DNA from: Strix aluco
Lineage: Eukaryota > Chordata > Aves > Strigiformes > Strigidae
Assembly (NCBI RefSeq): GCF_031877795.1
Contig: NC_133970.1
Span: 43,507,533 to 43,571,532 of the forward strand
Direction of reading: 5' to 3'
Length of the DNA: 64,000 nt
The translations under genes and the position numbers were made by a program. Below are positions 22,018 to 32,533 of this stretch, one piece after another. The notes beneath the pieces are model-generated. The model made no database searches. It was not told where the DNA came from and saw only the letters and a list, made by a program, of their open reading frames with translations. Positions within the stretch are counted from its first letter, which is position 1. Every line of letters starts with the position of its first letter.

Positions 22018-22075
22018 GTGTGTTAGGTGCAATTTTTCACTTTTTATTTGTATTGTTTGATAAGGAACATTTGCA
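22018..22075 (+). other. Leader of provirus E lacking a primer site
   Basis: Aligning with B (7993-8120) shows that the primer binding site and about 60-70 bases of leader are deleted directly after the LTR. The sequence resumes at GTGTGTTAG. Confidence 0.75.
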
Positions 22076-23931
22076 ATGCTGGCCAACTTGCTTGCATTGT
22101 TGGGCTGGATTAATCCTTATATCCCCTGTGTGTTCCCAGTGCTGGTGTTTGTTATTGGTGGAAAATGTATCAAGGGTCTTGTTTTGCTGTATTGGCTGCA
22201 AACTGCTTATAATGTGCTTGCATCACTGCTTGTGGGGGTGAACCGGTACCTGTTTGCTGCCTGGGCTTTTGTTAGGGGTCTCACCCCCTCTATGGGTGAG
22301 CCAGGGGAAGAGATCCTCTCGGTTTTTGAGAGTTTCAGCTATCCCTGGAGCATCCAGGCCAGTGTGCTTGTGGCACAATGCTTTCTAAATGTCTGCCAAA
22401 TCTTGTTTTGGGCCATGTGGTACTTCTCCAATAATAGCACCACCCGGAAACCTGCCCCGAGGGCAGATAGTTATAAATGGCAAGGTGTGTGGGAAAAGAT
22501 GGGCAAGTGCCTGAGTCAGTGGTTACTCCCAACGTTCTGGGATTTCACTCCTGAACAAGCGCAGAGTCCTGATAAACTGGTGGAGTGTTTGTAAAAGGTT
22601 TGTTGCCAATCTGACAAACCCCGGGAGACACAACTCGCTGCAATATGCTGGGGGCTTGCCCATGCTTACCGCATTGTCGTTAACACTGTTCACTGCCCTC
22701 AAGGGGGAGAAAGGGCTGCAGGATCTGAAAGTGATCTACTGGTGCAGCAGATGGGCCAGGGGGACAGGCAGTGCCAGTATCAGTCGCCTCCACCAGCACA
22801 GCAGCTGGGCCAGAGGGACAAGCAGTACCAATATCAGTTGCCCCGATACGGAAAACCAAATATACCAAAAAATTCCCTCGCAGTGTACAGGGTGATGATG
22901 AACCAGGCCCATCACGTAACAGGAGGAAGAACCGGAGGTAATCATCTGATCTGTATCCCTGAGTGAGTTGTGAGATATGCGGAAGGATTTCAGCCGCCTT
23001 CCAGGCGAGCAAATTTGTACCTGGCTCCTCCGATGCTGGGATAGTGGAGCTGCTGATTTGAATTGGAGGGGAGAGAGGCCAAGCAGGTGGGATCTTTAGC
23101 CAAGGAGGCTGGTATTGACAAGGCAATAGGGAAAAAGGGTCAAACCCTCAGCCTTTGGAAGCGACTCCTGCTCAGTGTAAAAGGGAGAGGTACCCCTACA
23201 AAGATGATGTTCTATGTCAGTTAGGCAAGTGTACTGACATGGAGAGAGGCATTCAAAACCTCAGGGAATTGGCTGTGTTTGACATGGTTTATGGTGATCT
23301 GAATGATGAGCGGTCACCCATGGATCCAGATCAGGCCCCTTGCACACAGTCGATGTGGCGGAGGTTCCTGCAAAGTGGACCAGAGGCACATTCCAAAGCA
23401 TTAGCAGTAGCGTCCTGGTGGCGAGACACCCAGACTCAAACAGTGGACGAAGTGATTGGCCAGCTCCGGCAACATGAGGGAAATCTCCCTTCCTCCCTAC
23501 ATGCCTGGGTTTCAGCTGTAAGGGAACTGTCTCAGAGGCTCCAGAAAGTGGAACAGGACATGTCCTACATTCCACCTGCACGGGCCGATGTCTCAGCCAT
23601 TAGAAGCAGGCGCTTCCCCACCCAAGAGAAGGGCAGTGGAAGGTACACACCACGGGGCACCCTGTGGTTCTTCCTCCGCGACCATGGAGAAGACATGAGG
23701 AGGTGGGATGGACAGCCCACTCCCGCCCTAGCTGCATGAGTACAGCAGCTGAAAGGGAAGACCACCATGAAAGGGGAGTCTTCCAAGAGAAACGTGGCTC
23801 CAGTGTCCAGTCGGAAATCCCGCAGACAGAATAGAATGGCCAACATTATGCTTGACCTTCTTGAGGGCACCAGTAAGTCATTCCTGCACGAGTCACTCCT
23901 AGAAAAAGTGAGTGATGCTGAGCAGGATTAG
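22076..23931 (+). pseudogene. gag of provirus E
   Basis: The start is ATG at 22076. It has the same hydrophobic segments as B (IPCVFPVLVFVIGG; VLLYWLQTAYNVLASLL) and the TPEQAQSPDKLVE block, then a stop at 22592-22594. The middle is frameshifted several times. From 23155 the frame is open with DMVYGDLNDERSP and WFFLRDHGEDMRRWDGQP, then TGA at 23737-23739, the same stop as B. It ends at the TAG (23929-23931) of the gag-pol junction. Confidence 0.85.
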
Positions 23932-23959
23932 AGGGGCCCTGCCTCCAGCCAGGTGGAGG
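23929..23959 (+). promoter_or_regulatory. Gag-pol UAG with downstream hairpin (provirus E)
   Basis: GAT TAG AGG, a 10-base spacer, then CCTCCA GCCAGG TGGAGG, a perfect 6-bp stem. The frame before and after the TAG is the same. This resembles a retroviral stop-codon readthrough site. Confidence 0.6.
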
Positions 23960-24009
23960 AAAAGGATAATCGGATTTACTGGAAGGTGTGGATCCGATGG
24001 CCTGGCACA

Positions 24010-25350
24010 TCAGACCCTGTTTACTGATGGGTCTTGTCGCATTGTGGGAAAACATCGACGATGGAAGGCTGCGGTGTGGTGTCCCACATCACGAACCACT
24101 GAAGCTGCTGAGGGACAAGGTGAATCGAGCCAGTTCACAGAGGTGAAAGCCATCCAATTGGCTTTGGAGATTGCTGAGCGAGAAAAGTGGCCGAGGCTCT
24201 ATCTCTACACTGACTCGTGGGTGATGGAAAGTGCCCTGTGGATGTGGTTGCAGCAATGGAAACAGAGCAACTGGCAACGCAAGGGAAGACCCATCTGGAC
24301 CGCTGAAGTATGGCAGGATATTGCAGCCCGGGTGGAGAACCTCGTTGTGAAGGTGCGCCATGTGGACACCCATATACCCAAGAGTCGGGCCACTGATGAA
24401 CATCAACACAACCAGCAGGCGGACCAGGCTGCTAAGATGGAAGGGGCTCAGGTGGACTTGGACTGGCAGCATAAAGGTGAACTGTTCATAGCCCAGTGGG
24501 CCCATGAGACCTCAGGCCACCAAGGCAGAGATGCAACATACAGGTGGGCTCGAGATCGAGGGGTGGACCTCACCATTGACACCATCGCAGAGATCATCCA
24601 TGGATGTGAGATGTGTGCTGCAATCAAACAAGCCAAACGGGTGAAGCCCCAGCGGAATGGAGATCGATGGATGAAATATAAATATGGAGAGGCCTGGCAG
24701 ATCGACTACATCACACTGCCACAGACCCGCTGAGGCAAGCGCCACATGCTCACAATGGTGGAAGCAACCACTGGATGGCTCAAAACTTATCCAGTGTCCC
24801 ACGCCACCGCCTGGAACACCATCCTGGGCCTTGAAGACCGAGTCCTGTGGCGACACGCACCCCAGAGAGGATTGAGTCGGACAATGGGACTCACTTCCAA
24901 AATAACCTCATAGATGCCTGCGCAGAAGAACACGGCATCGAGTGGGTCTACCACATCCCCTACCACGCACCAGCCTCCGGGAAGATCGAGCGCTACAATG
25001 GACTGTTAAAAACTACCTTGAGAGCAATGGGGGGTGGAACCTTCAAACCCTGGGACACACATCTGACAAAGGCCACTTGGTTAGTCAACACAAGACGATC
25101 TGCCAATCGAGCTGGCCCGGCTCAGTCAAAACTTCCACGTGTTGTGGACGGGGATAGAGTCCCTGTGGTGCGCATGAGGGACCTGCTGGGAAAAATGGTC
25201 TGGGTTAGTCCTGCGCCGGGCAAAGGGAAACCCATCCACGGGATTGCTTTTGCTCAAGGACCTGGGTGCACCTGGTGGGTGATGCAGGAGGATGGAGAGG
25301 TCCGATGCGTGCCACAAGGGGACTTGATTTTGAGTGAAAACACACTGTGA
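24010..25350 (+). pseudogene. RNase H and integrase of provirus E
   Basis: The first bases (LFTDGSCRIVG) are joined by deletion to the protease start near 24015, with a shared CCC at the junction compared with F. RNase H continues with YTDSWVMESALW. The integrase zinc domain (HETSGHQG ... CEMCAAIK) and QIDYITLP follow. A TGA at 24731-24733 and a frameshift at about 24857 precede ESDNGTHF and ASGKIERYNG. The end is WWVMQEDGEVRCVPQGD. Unlike B and F, E has no shift at the RNase H-integrase border. Confidence 0.88.
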
Positions 25351-25422
25351 ATTTTAATGTGCCTTTGTTAATTTTTCTATTTATTGCTATTTGCTAAATG
25401 GCAGCTGGGCATGACGCAGATG

Positions 25423-25795
25423 GTATAGAATAAAGGGGTGGATTATGTCCTGGTTTAGCTAGGATAGGGTTAAGTTTCCCCAGCAGTGGGGGGGAAGCTC
25501 TAGCCGGGTTATTCAATACCATGCTGACGTCACCTCCTGGCGCCCAAGCGCGGGAACGCGGGGAGAATCGGTGAACGCGTGTTTTTGTGCCATCGCTCTC
25601 CTTACTGCTGTATTGGTACATATCTTGCTCTCTTGATTGTTATTACTGTTATTGTTGTTGTTTGTTTTGTTGCAGTTGCACTGTTGTATTAAACCTCTCC
25701 TTATCTCAGCCCCGGGGCTTTGTATTTCACTCCCTTTGTGGGGGAGGGGCAGCGGCCACGTGGTCTCAGACCCCGGCAGGGCCTAAACCACCACA
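25423..25795 (+). repeat. Polypurine tract and 3' LTR of provirus E
   Basis: GTATAGAATAAAGGGGTGGATTA (25423-25445) precedes the LTR, which runs 25446-25795 and ends ACCACCACA. By eye it differs from the 5' LTR at about one position in twenty, plus a shorter TTATTG tract. Confidence 0.9.
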
Positions 25796-25800
25796 GAGAG

Positions 25801-25883
25801 TCACAACGGTTCTGTGATCCCCTCAGGTTAAATTAAGGTGAAACAACACCAAACAATTGGTTAAAATGTTTTACTTGCAGTAG
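25801..25883 (-). other. Short segment between E and D, probably C's 5' LTR
   Basis: Continues the sequence interrupted by E (after its GAGAG duplication) and ends where the LTR of D begins. The position fits the rest of C's 5' LTR, but there is no second copy to prove it. Confidence 0.4.
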
Positions 25884-27427
25884 TGTCGCGGATGAAAGTA
25901 TTAATATGGTAATGATTTAACAGGAAATCTAGATTTATTAATAAGTAAGAGGACTTGATCATTACAAAATGATTCAGAAAATGTTATAAAAATAGCGACT
26001 TATTTACAGATTCTAAGATGGCAAGATTCACACCAACTTACTTTATGCTGTCTTAAGTCTATACATATGTACATGTGCATACACAGATGTTACTGATTGT
26101 CAATGATTTTTTATTCATTTGAGTTGATGATTTTTAGTGATTTTGATAAGGAATGATTAGGACTAATCAATTAAATAGAATCTCATAGAAATTCCGGTTT
26201 TTATAGAAGATAGTGGTGTAATGTTTTAAGTAGTCATAGAGATGTTGTGTTTAGTTTAAAGTAACCATACAACCAGTTACGCTGCTGGACGAGGTACCAT
26301 TGTTAGACTGTTTGGTAAGCATGATTTATTGCCCTGTAGACCAGGTGTTTTAAAAGCTGTATTGTAAAAGGGCCTCAAAGCATGATAGAATTGCAATGTC
26401 AGTCAAAGTCCTTGAGTCAAGGACGTTGGAGGGTCTTTCTTTCGAGTCAGTAGTCTGTGGTGGTCGCAAAAGCAGCCGCCCAACTCATTTCAGGACTCAA
26501 GTGCGCATGACCGGGAAGAGGTGGGAATATGAAAATGAGTTACGGGAATTAGCATGTTTATATATGATAACTTGATCAATATGTATTACTGTATCCAATA
26601 TAATCAGCATGTTACATGAGTCAGGTGTGAGTAGTTGGTGAGACGACTCCCCTATGGACTCGGCCGTTAATAAAGGAGTGTCTGCGTATCTACATCAAAT
26701 TGGTGTCGATAAGTTCTTTTATCCCGTTTTGGTGACACAAACACAAAACGTACAAACACACACAGAGACAAAAGTATTCGGATCCAGTAGAATGAAGTAT
26801 GTACCCACACACACCAGTAAGCAGAGAAAGAGTGGGTGAAAGAGAAGCTAGCTCCAAGTAAAATTTCCCTCCTGTCGAGTTTAGAGTAAATAATCCCAAT
26901 GCCTTGGCATTCCTCAACGGGCAATAATTGAGACTCGAGCGGGTGGACTTTGCCCTGGCCTTCTGTTAGCTCTGGCAGCAGATGACACCTTAAGGGTTTT
27001 GGTACCTGAGAGGCGTCCCAGCTCAGGGGAGATGGTGGTCACAGGCCCTCTGCGATCCGGGAGAGCTTAAAGGATCTCCTTTTGGTCACAATTTATAGGG
27101 TCCAAGATAATTGACTTTTGTCAAATACCTTCTGGTGCCTTCCAGCAGTTGCACGAGAAGTTGATGAATGTGCGACTCTGTTATTGTTCCCATTTGACCA
27201 CATCCCAGTCACAGATGTGCCAGGCCCTTAGGAGTTGATGGGCTGTTATAACCGTTTCTGAGCAATCGGGAGGGGCAGGAGCCAGGCTTGTTAAGGGGTC
27301 GCCTTAACGTTATCAGTTCTTATCTCCACAGATTGGTGTATAGCTCGGGGGATGTGGGTGGAATCACACCTAGCACCAAGCAGCCCAACAAGGAGGGGCG
27401 GGGAGGGGTAAGAATTGCACCACCACA
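25884..27427 (-). repeat. 3' LTR of provirus D, split by another solo LTR
   Basis: Runs from TGTCGCGG to CACCACCACA. Without the insertion at 26088-26737 it is about 894 bp and matches 1124-2001. Its flanks (AGTAG and ATCCA) do not match, as expected for one LTR of a full provirus. Confidence 0.85.
26088..26737 (+). repeat. Solo LTR inside the 3' LTR of D
   Basis: Runs from TGTTACTGATTG to TTTGGTGACA. It is the inverted homologue of 61076-61716. AATATAATCAGCATG and AATAAAGGAGTGTCTGC blocks set plus orientation. The flanking duplication is imperfect (CAGA and CAAA). Confidence 0.82.
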
Positions 27428-27546
27428 ATCCACCCTGTGACGAAAGTCAGTTTATCTTGTCCATAGAGTGGCAGTGTGGTTGCCTCTATGGCTATAAACA
27501 GAGGATACCATAATCCAATTATAATTGGAGGGAATTTTGTGTTTGA

Positions 27547-27880
27547 TTAGCTTCTATCAAAAAAAAAATATTTTGGGGAAGTATACACATGGGGATAATT
27601 TTGCAACTGTGTAATCTGTCTAACCATCCTCCAAACCTTAATATACAATACTATTATAAGTAGCAAACATATTAAAGTTAGAATTAGGAAAATCATGACC
27701 GGGTGAAACATGGAATTAAACAGTCCTGCTGCTGTTGGTGACCATCCAAATAAGCTTTCCCACCATCTATGTTCTCCATCCTTTTTGACTCTCATTATCA
27801 CTTGATGTATTTCTTTTATATCATGCTGGACTGTGATAAGAGTCTTTTGTCAAGTTTTTTGTCCTTGTTATAGGAGGTCG
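27547..27880 (-). pseudogene. env transmembrane subunit remnant of provirus D
   Basis: On the minus strand the end of a retroviral Env transmembrane subunit is readable: an ITVQHD-type helix region, GEHRWWESLFGWSP, then a membrane anchor (FLILTLICLLLIIVLYIKVW) and a short cytoplasmic tail. The surface subunit and fusion peptide are missing. It is homologous to the env fragment at 58651-59221 and to the remnant in A. Confidence 0.75.
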
Positions 27881-27886
27881 ATTAAG

Positions 27887-28262
27887 TCAGGATGTTGGAG
27901 GAGTTGCTTGATTATGGTTAGGTTCATCCCAATAGGTGTACATTGTAACTCGCGATATAGCTCTCATGAAGAGGAAAAGAAAGAGAGAAGAAGAGGCGTA
28001 TAGCCACCTTTGTTGTAGCATTTGATGTATGATGGCGAGGGAGAGAAAAGGTAGGCACAGTGCTGCAAAGATTCTCATATTAAAGATGAGGATTGTTTTC
28101 ACAGTGCTACTGGTGGGTTTGCTGGACGTGGTGTTTGTTTCCACGATGTTGTTGGTGGAGTTGGTCATTTCTGAAAAGGAAAGAAAAGAGAACTGTCTTG
28201 GCAGGGGAGGGGGGGGGGGGGGGGGGGGGAGGCCGAACAGGTTACCCCTTAGGACGCTGGAT
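27887..28262 (-). pseudogene. env leader region of provirus D
   Basis: An open minus-strand stretch after integrase with a hydrophobic segment (MRIFAALCLPFLSLAII, then SSLFLFLFM) that may be the Env signal peptide. It is preceded by an uninterrupted run of 21 G on the plus strand (28209-28229), read as polyproline. It is fused to the transmembrane remnant by loss of the surface subunit. The identity is inferred from position. Confidence 0.45.
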
Positions 28263-29150
28263 AAATCCATCTAGTACTGATTTTATGTTTTATTCCATTA
28301 TTATCAATAGCATCCCATGCTAGAAATCCTCGTGGCTTGACCAGGGTTACTGGTATTGTTCCTACAGATGGTATTTTTGCCATCACAGGCTGTCCTGCTT
28401 TCATTGAGGACCAGGTGTGCTCATTGTTTAGGTTTGTTTCTGAAGAAGGTGTTAAGAAGGCTTGAGTAATTGGACTTCCATAGGGACCATACCAATTATT
28501 TAACTGCTGTAAAATTTCAGAAAGATGTCTGTCCCATTGTCCTTCATGTGGTTTAAGATATTTTTTCAGCAGTCCATTGGCTCGTTCGACTATACCATTA
28601 GATTGTGGGAAATAAGGTGTGTGAAATACCCACTTTATTCCTTCTTGTTTTGCCCATTCTTGTACTTCTTTACTAGTAAAGTGTGAGCCATTGTCACTCT
28701 GGATGGAATCAGGGACAGGTAAAATTGAGAACCATGAGGAGAGGCCTCAGATGGTATTCTGTCCATTAGCCTTCTGGCACTTGGTAGCTGTAAGGAGTCC
28801 AGGTATTATCTCTACACCTGTTAAAATATATTTGTACCCAGCAGAGGATTTTAAAGGACCAATGTAATCAATTTGCCAAGTAGACCACAAAGTTTTCCCC
28901 TCTTTAATGTGTAAAGGTGGTGCTTTGGCAGGATGGTCCATCTGCAATTTTAATTTACACTGGGGGCACTCAGTGAGGATGGTTTCACATGTTTTCCTAC
29001 TGAGGGGCCATCCCCGGCTTCGAGCTGAAAAGTAAAGTGCTTCTCAACCCGTGTGGCCTAATTTTTGATGTAACCATTCTCCCAGTTGATACCATGTGGG
29101 GTTTGAGGAATCTTCAATGTCTATTTTCCTTATTTTTGTCAATTCATCCA
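28263..29150 (-). pseudogene. Integrase of provirus D
   Basis: Zinc domain with KLGHTG and CPQCKLKL. The core has WQIDYIGPLKSS (Asp), QSDNGSHF (Asp) and SNGIVERANG (Glu). The C-terminal part has KISTRWIYP. It is interrupted by a stop in the zinc domain (near 29045) and one after ANGQNTI (28747). Confidence 0.85.
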
Positions 29151-29185
29151 CCCTTTGGTTCCAATTTGTAGCTGGTTTATTGTCA

Positions 29186-29656
29186 TTAGCATGAGCTTTT
29201 ACGCATCCTATTTGGAATGGTGTTTTTTCTGGCCATGGTTAATAGTAATTGCCAGTCTTCAGTTCTCCAGATTGGTGATTTATTTATCTCCCAGTTTAGG
29301 GCTTCCCATTGACAAAGCCACTGTGTGGCACCTGCCCAGACAGCATAAGAGTCCACATAAATGTTTTTTGCTTCATTTTGTGCTGCCAAAACAACTGCTC
29401 TTAACTCTCCTACTTGAGCACTGCCTTCACCCTCTTCAATAACTTGTTTGCCTGTTTTGATTTCTAATGCAACAGCTTTATATTGCCATTTACCATCCAC
29501 TCTTTTTGCCGAGGCATCAGAAAACCAGACACCCTCGGTTGGTGAATCTTCAGTGAAGGGAGGTGCATCTAAAATTGGTGAAGGTTTGAATGGTTGTTGT
29601 AATGCTAGGGGGTCAGTATTAATAGGCATTTGCAATTTAGAAACTTTTGTGTGTCC
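29186..29656 (-). pseudogene. RNase H of provirus D
   Basis: VWFSDASAKR (first Asp), GELRAVVLAAQ (Glu) and IYVDSYAVWAG (Asp) are visible. It follows RT in the same frame after a single TAA (29657-29659) and loses frame near its end. Confidence 0.85.
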
Positions 29657-31050
29657 TTAAGCCAATTGCATTTCATCTGCCACACCCACTAGATAGGCAT
29701 ACCATTTCCTAATTGTAGGGTTTTGTGCAATTCCCTCTAGGGGAGCAGTCCCTTTTAGGATTGTGTCTAATAAATTAAAGGGACCTCTGGTCTGAACAGT
29801 TTGTTCTTGATGTATTTTCTCAACTTGTTTAACTGCACGGACTAGAGACAAGAGACCCTTTTCCCACTCTGAATATCTTTGTTCTGTCTCTTTAAATGCA
29901 GTTGAGCTAAACAGCAAAGGTCTCTTTGGCCCATCAGGGCCGATTTGAAATAAGTTACAATAAGTACCATGTTCTGCAAAACCCCATTCTGCTATAATAG
30001 GGTCACGAGGATGAACAGGTCCTAGGGATTGATATGTTTTTAATTCTAGTATTAGAGTTTTAATTGCTTCTTCATGTTCTGAATCCCATCTCCACGATTT
30101 TCCTTTTCGTAAAAGTGAATAAAGTGGGCAGGCAATGATGGAGAATCCAGGTACATGTTTTCTCCAATATCCTAAAGTGCCCATTAGCTGTTGTAATTCC
30201 TTTCTAGATTGGGGCATTTCTGATTGTTCTATTTTATTTAGAGTATCTGGTGGGATTGCTGCGCTTCCAGCAATCCACCAAGTGCCCAGGAATTTCACTT
30301 CTTTACTTGGTCCCTGACATTTTTCAGGTGGAATTTCAATTTTTGCTTCATGCAATGTTTGCCAAACTGTTGCTGCCGCTTCTCCCACCTTGTCAGGAGA
30401 GGTTCCTCCAATTAGAATATCCTCTATATACTGATATAGTTTTACCTCTGCAGGGAGTGAAACTGTCTGTAAAAGTTCAGCAAGCACAGCATGAGCAATT
30501 GTGGGTGAGTGTTTATATCCCTGTGGGAGTCTGTTAAAGGTATATTGGATACCCTCCCATGTAAAAGCAAATTTTTCTTTATCTTCTTCCCGTAAGGGAA
30601 CCATGAAAAACATGTCTTTTACATGTAGCACTACCATCCAAGGATGTGCGGCGGCTTGCAGTGTAGCTGTTAAAGCTGCAATGTTGGGGACTGCCACTGT
30701 CAATGGGGCTGTACTGGCATTTAAACGCCGATAATCGACTGTTAAATGCCACCTCCCGTCCTGTTTATTACGGACTGGCCAAACAGGAGAATTGTATGGG
30801 GAGTGAGTTCTGGAAATAATCTCTCATTTTTCTAAGTCTGCAATTAGTTTAGAAATTCCAGTTCGTGCTGTAGCAGAAATTGGATACTGTGGGACATTAG
30901 TAATTTTTGATTCAGGAAGTGCTGGAGCTGCACGGAGTACACGCACCGTAGCAGTTTGTTGATTTTTATTAGGGTTAGAGTTGGAAATTGAAACAAAGGA
31001 CCACAGACTACTGTCTGACAAACACCAGGTCCGGCCATTCAATGCATCAA
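29657..31050 (-). pseudogene. Reverse transcriptase of provirus D
   Basis: The longest pol stretch of D is open for 348 codons: KDMFFMVPLREEDKEKFAF, LPQGYKHSPTIAHA and the active site YIEDILIGG, where the usual YIDD has Glu for Asp. Thumb and connection follow (LMGTLGYWRKHVPGF, FSSTAFKETEQRYSEWEKG). Upstream SPYNSPVWPVRNKQDGRW is separated by a stop near 30824. Confidence 0.88.
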
Positions 31051-31141
31051 AACCCCGGATATTTTCATAGTGCTCCTTGATCGCAAAGCGAAGAGATGTT
31101 ACACATTTTTCATCAGGGAGCCATAAATTAACTTTTGCCGT

Positions 31142-31383
31142 CTAGCATACAGCACTAGTTCCTGTAACTCCAGTAATTTTAACCTTTTGCCGTCCAGGTC
31201 TTATGCCTAGTTTATTGGTACCTCGCTGTGTAATTATTGAAATTTGTGCCCCAGTATCAATTAAAAATTTTGTTAATCGTTGTCGAGGACCAACTGGAAT
31301 TAAAATGTAAGGGCTGTTCTCATTTAACCACTGATAAGCTTTTACTCGCCGGACCAGCAGGCCCAATTGCCGTCCAGGCACTA
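31142..31383 (-). pseudogene. Protease of provirus D
   Basis: Aspartic protease fragment with FLIDTGAQIS at the active site and a VKITGVTGTS flap-like motif. It is short and ends at a stop (31142). It lies between gag and RT, in a different frame from gag. Confidence 0.82.
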
Positions 31384-32068
31384 TCAGTTTTTTGATCTTG
31401 TGTTTTGCATCTGATCCCCGTGAGGGAGGAAAGGGTTATCTCTTTCTCTGGGAGCTGTCGATGGGGGAGTTGGAACATTTGAAGTGTTACATTTTTGAAA
31501 TGCCTGAATTAGACTCAGAATGACGCCGGTAGGCTGTCCCTGAATCGCGGCTCTGGGAATTCCTAATGACAATGCTTGTTTCCATTTTTCGTTTCTCCAC
31601 TCCCGACCCCTAGATTGTCGGTCAGAGGGTTTTTGTTCCTGAGAATTATTTTGATGCAATTGTTTAATTTCCCTAATGGTGCGACCTATATTTTTTGTTT
31701 CACTGAGAATTTCATTCCATCCCATTGCTCGGGCATGGTTTATAGTTTCATGCACTAATGTTGCCCAAGGGGGTAATCTTCTTGGTTCTAATTCTCCTTC
31801 CTCACTATTTCCAACAGTCCGTGTTCAATTTACCAATTTGTCATAATTTAAGTATCTCTGGATCTCATCCCGTTTTGCAATGAGAAAAGGTTTGAGCATG
31901 GCAGAGGCTCCTTTTATCAATGGTTTAAGTATAGCAGGAGCTACAGGTGCTGAAACAGGAACATCAGTAGGATTACGTTGATGCATGGCTTGAATACAGG
32001 CAGCCTTTGTAAAAGCTGTGAAGAGCACATTTAGTATGGGAGACCTTGGCTGGTCCAAGGGATCAGAA
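31384..32068 (-). pseudogene. gag C-terminal half of provirus D
   Basis: Two minus-strand pieces (32058-31825 and 31755-31384) form a capsid-like remainder with a basic tail and GIPRAAIQGQPTGVILSLIQAFQKC. No complete zinc knuckle is visible. The upstream part is absent because G starts at 32069. Confidence 0.6.
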
Positions 32069-32364
32069 TGTAAGTTTGATATTGACCTTGAGCAGATAAC
32101 CGTGTACCTTTAAGAGGCTTGAAAGTCCCGAGAAGAGCTGAGTAAACAAGAGTAAGGAACTACCAGACCGGAACTGCCTGACCACAAGGAAAGGAAGGTT
32201 ATCAAGGTTGCAACAGAGAAGAGGTCATTCAATCATGAACTGTTAGTCTCTACTTAAATCAATCATATATGGACACATACTCTCAATAAAGTTATAAAAA
32301 GGCTTGTTAGAACAATAAAGTAGCCATTTTGCACAATTCGGTGTTTGTCGTGTCCGTCTCAACA
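32069..32364 (+). repeat. 5' LTR of provirus G
   Basis: Starts TGTAAGTTTG and ends CTCAACA, 8 bases before the primer site. It contains TATAAAAAGGCTTG and AATAAAGTAGCC in promoter and poly(A) positions. At 296 bp it is short, like alpharetroviral LTRs. Confidence 0.85.
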
Positions 32365-32372
32365 GTGACAAA

Positions 32373-32390
32373 TGGTGACCCCGACGTGAT
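32373..32390 (+). other. Primer binding site, tRNA-Trp (provirus G)
   Basis: TGGTGACCCCGACGTGAT is an exact match to the tRNA-Trp primer site used by avian leukosis and sarcoma viruses. Confidence 0.93.
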
Positions 32391-32533
32391 CCCAACACCG
32401 AGGAAATAAATAATTGCGGTGGGAAGAGCCGTGGAGACAGACCCCAGTCAAGCGTAGCGGCACGGAGAGCTGCATAGTCTGGACAACCTTTTGAAATTTA
32501 ACACTGTGCAGGTGAGCAGCTGGGAACAAAACG

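Larger units (their letters stand above)
21656..25795 (+). mobile_element. Provirus E: ERV-L-like, env-less, internally deleted
   Basis: LTR-to-LTR element with the exact duplication GAGAG (21651-21655 and 25796-25800). It is closely related to B and F. It lacks the primer binding site, and a large deletion removed protease, RT and the start of RNase H. gag is frameshifted. It has no env. Confidence 0.93.
25884..32068 (-). mobile_element. Provirus D: ERV with DTG protease and env, 5' part lost
   Basis: Minus-strand order from the right: gag C-terminal half, protease, RT, RNase H, integrase, env remnants, 3' LTR. The gag start and 5' LTR are missing because provirus G begins at 32069 and D does not resume beyond it. 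The pol lineage is distinct from A, from the ERV-L-like group and from class II; I cannot assign it precisely. Its LTR family also left the solo LTR at 1124-2001. Confidence 0.82.
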
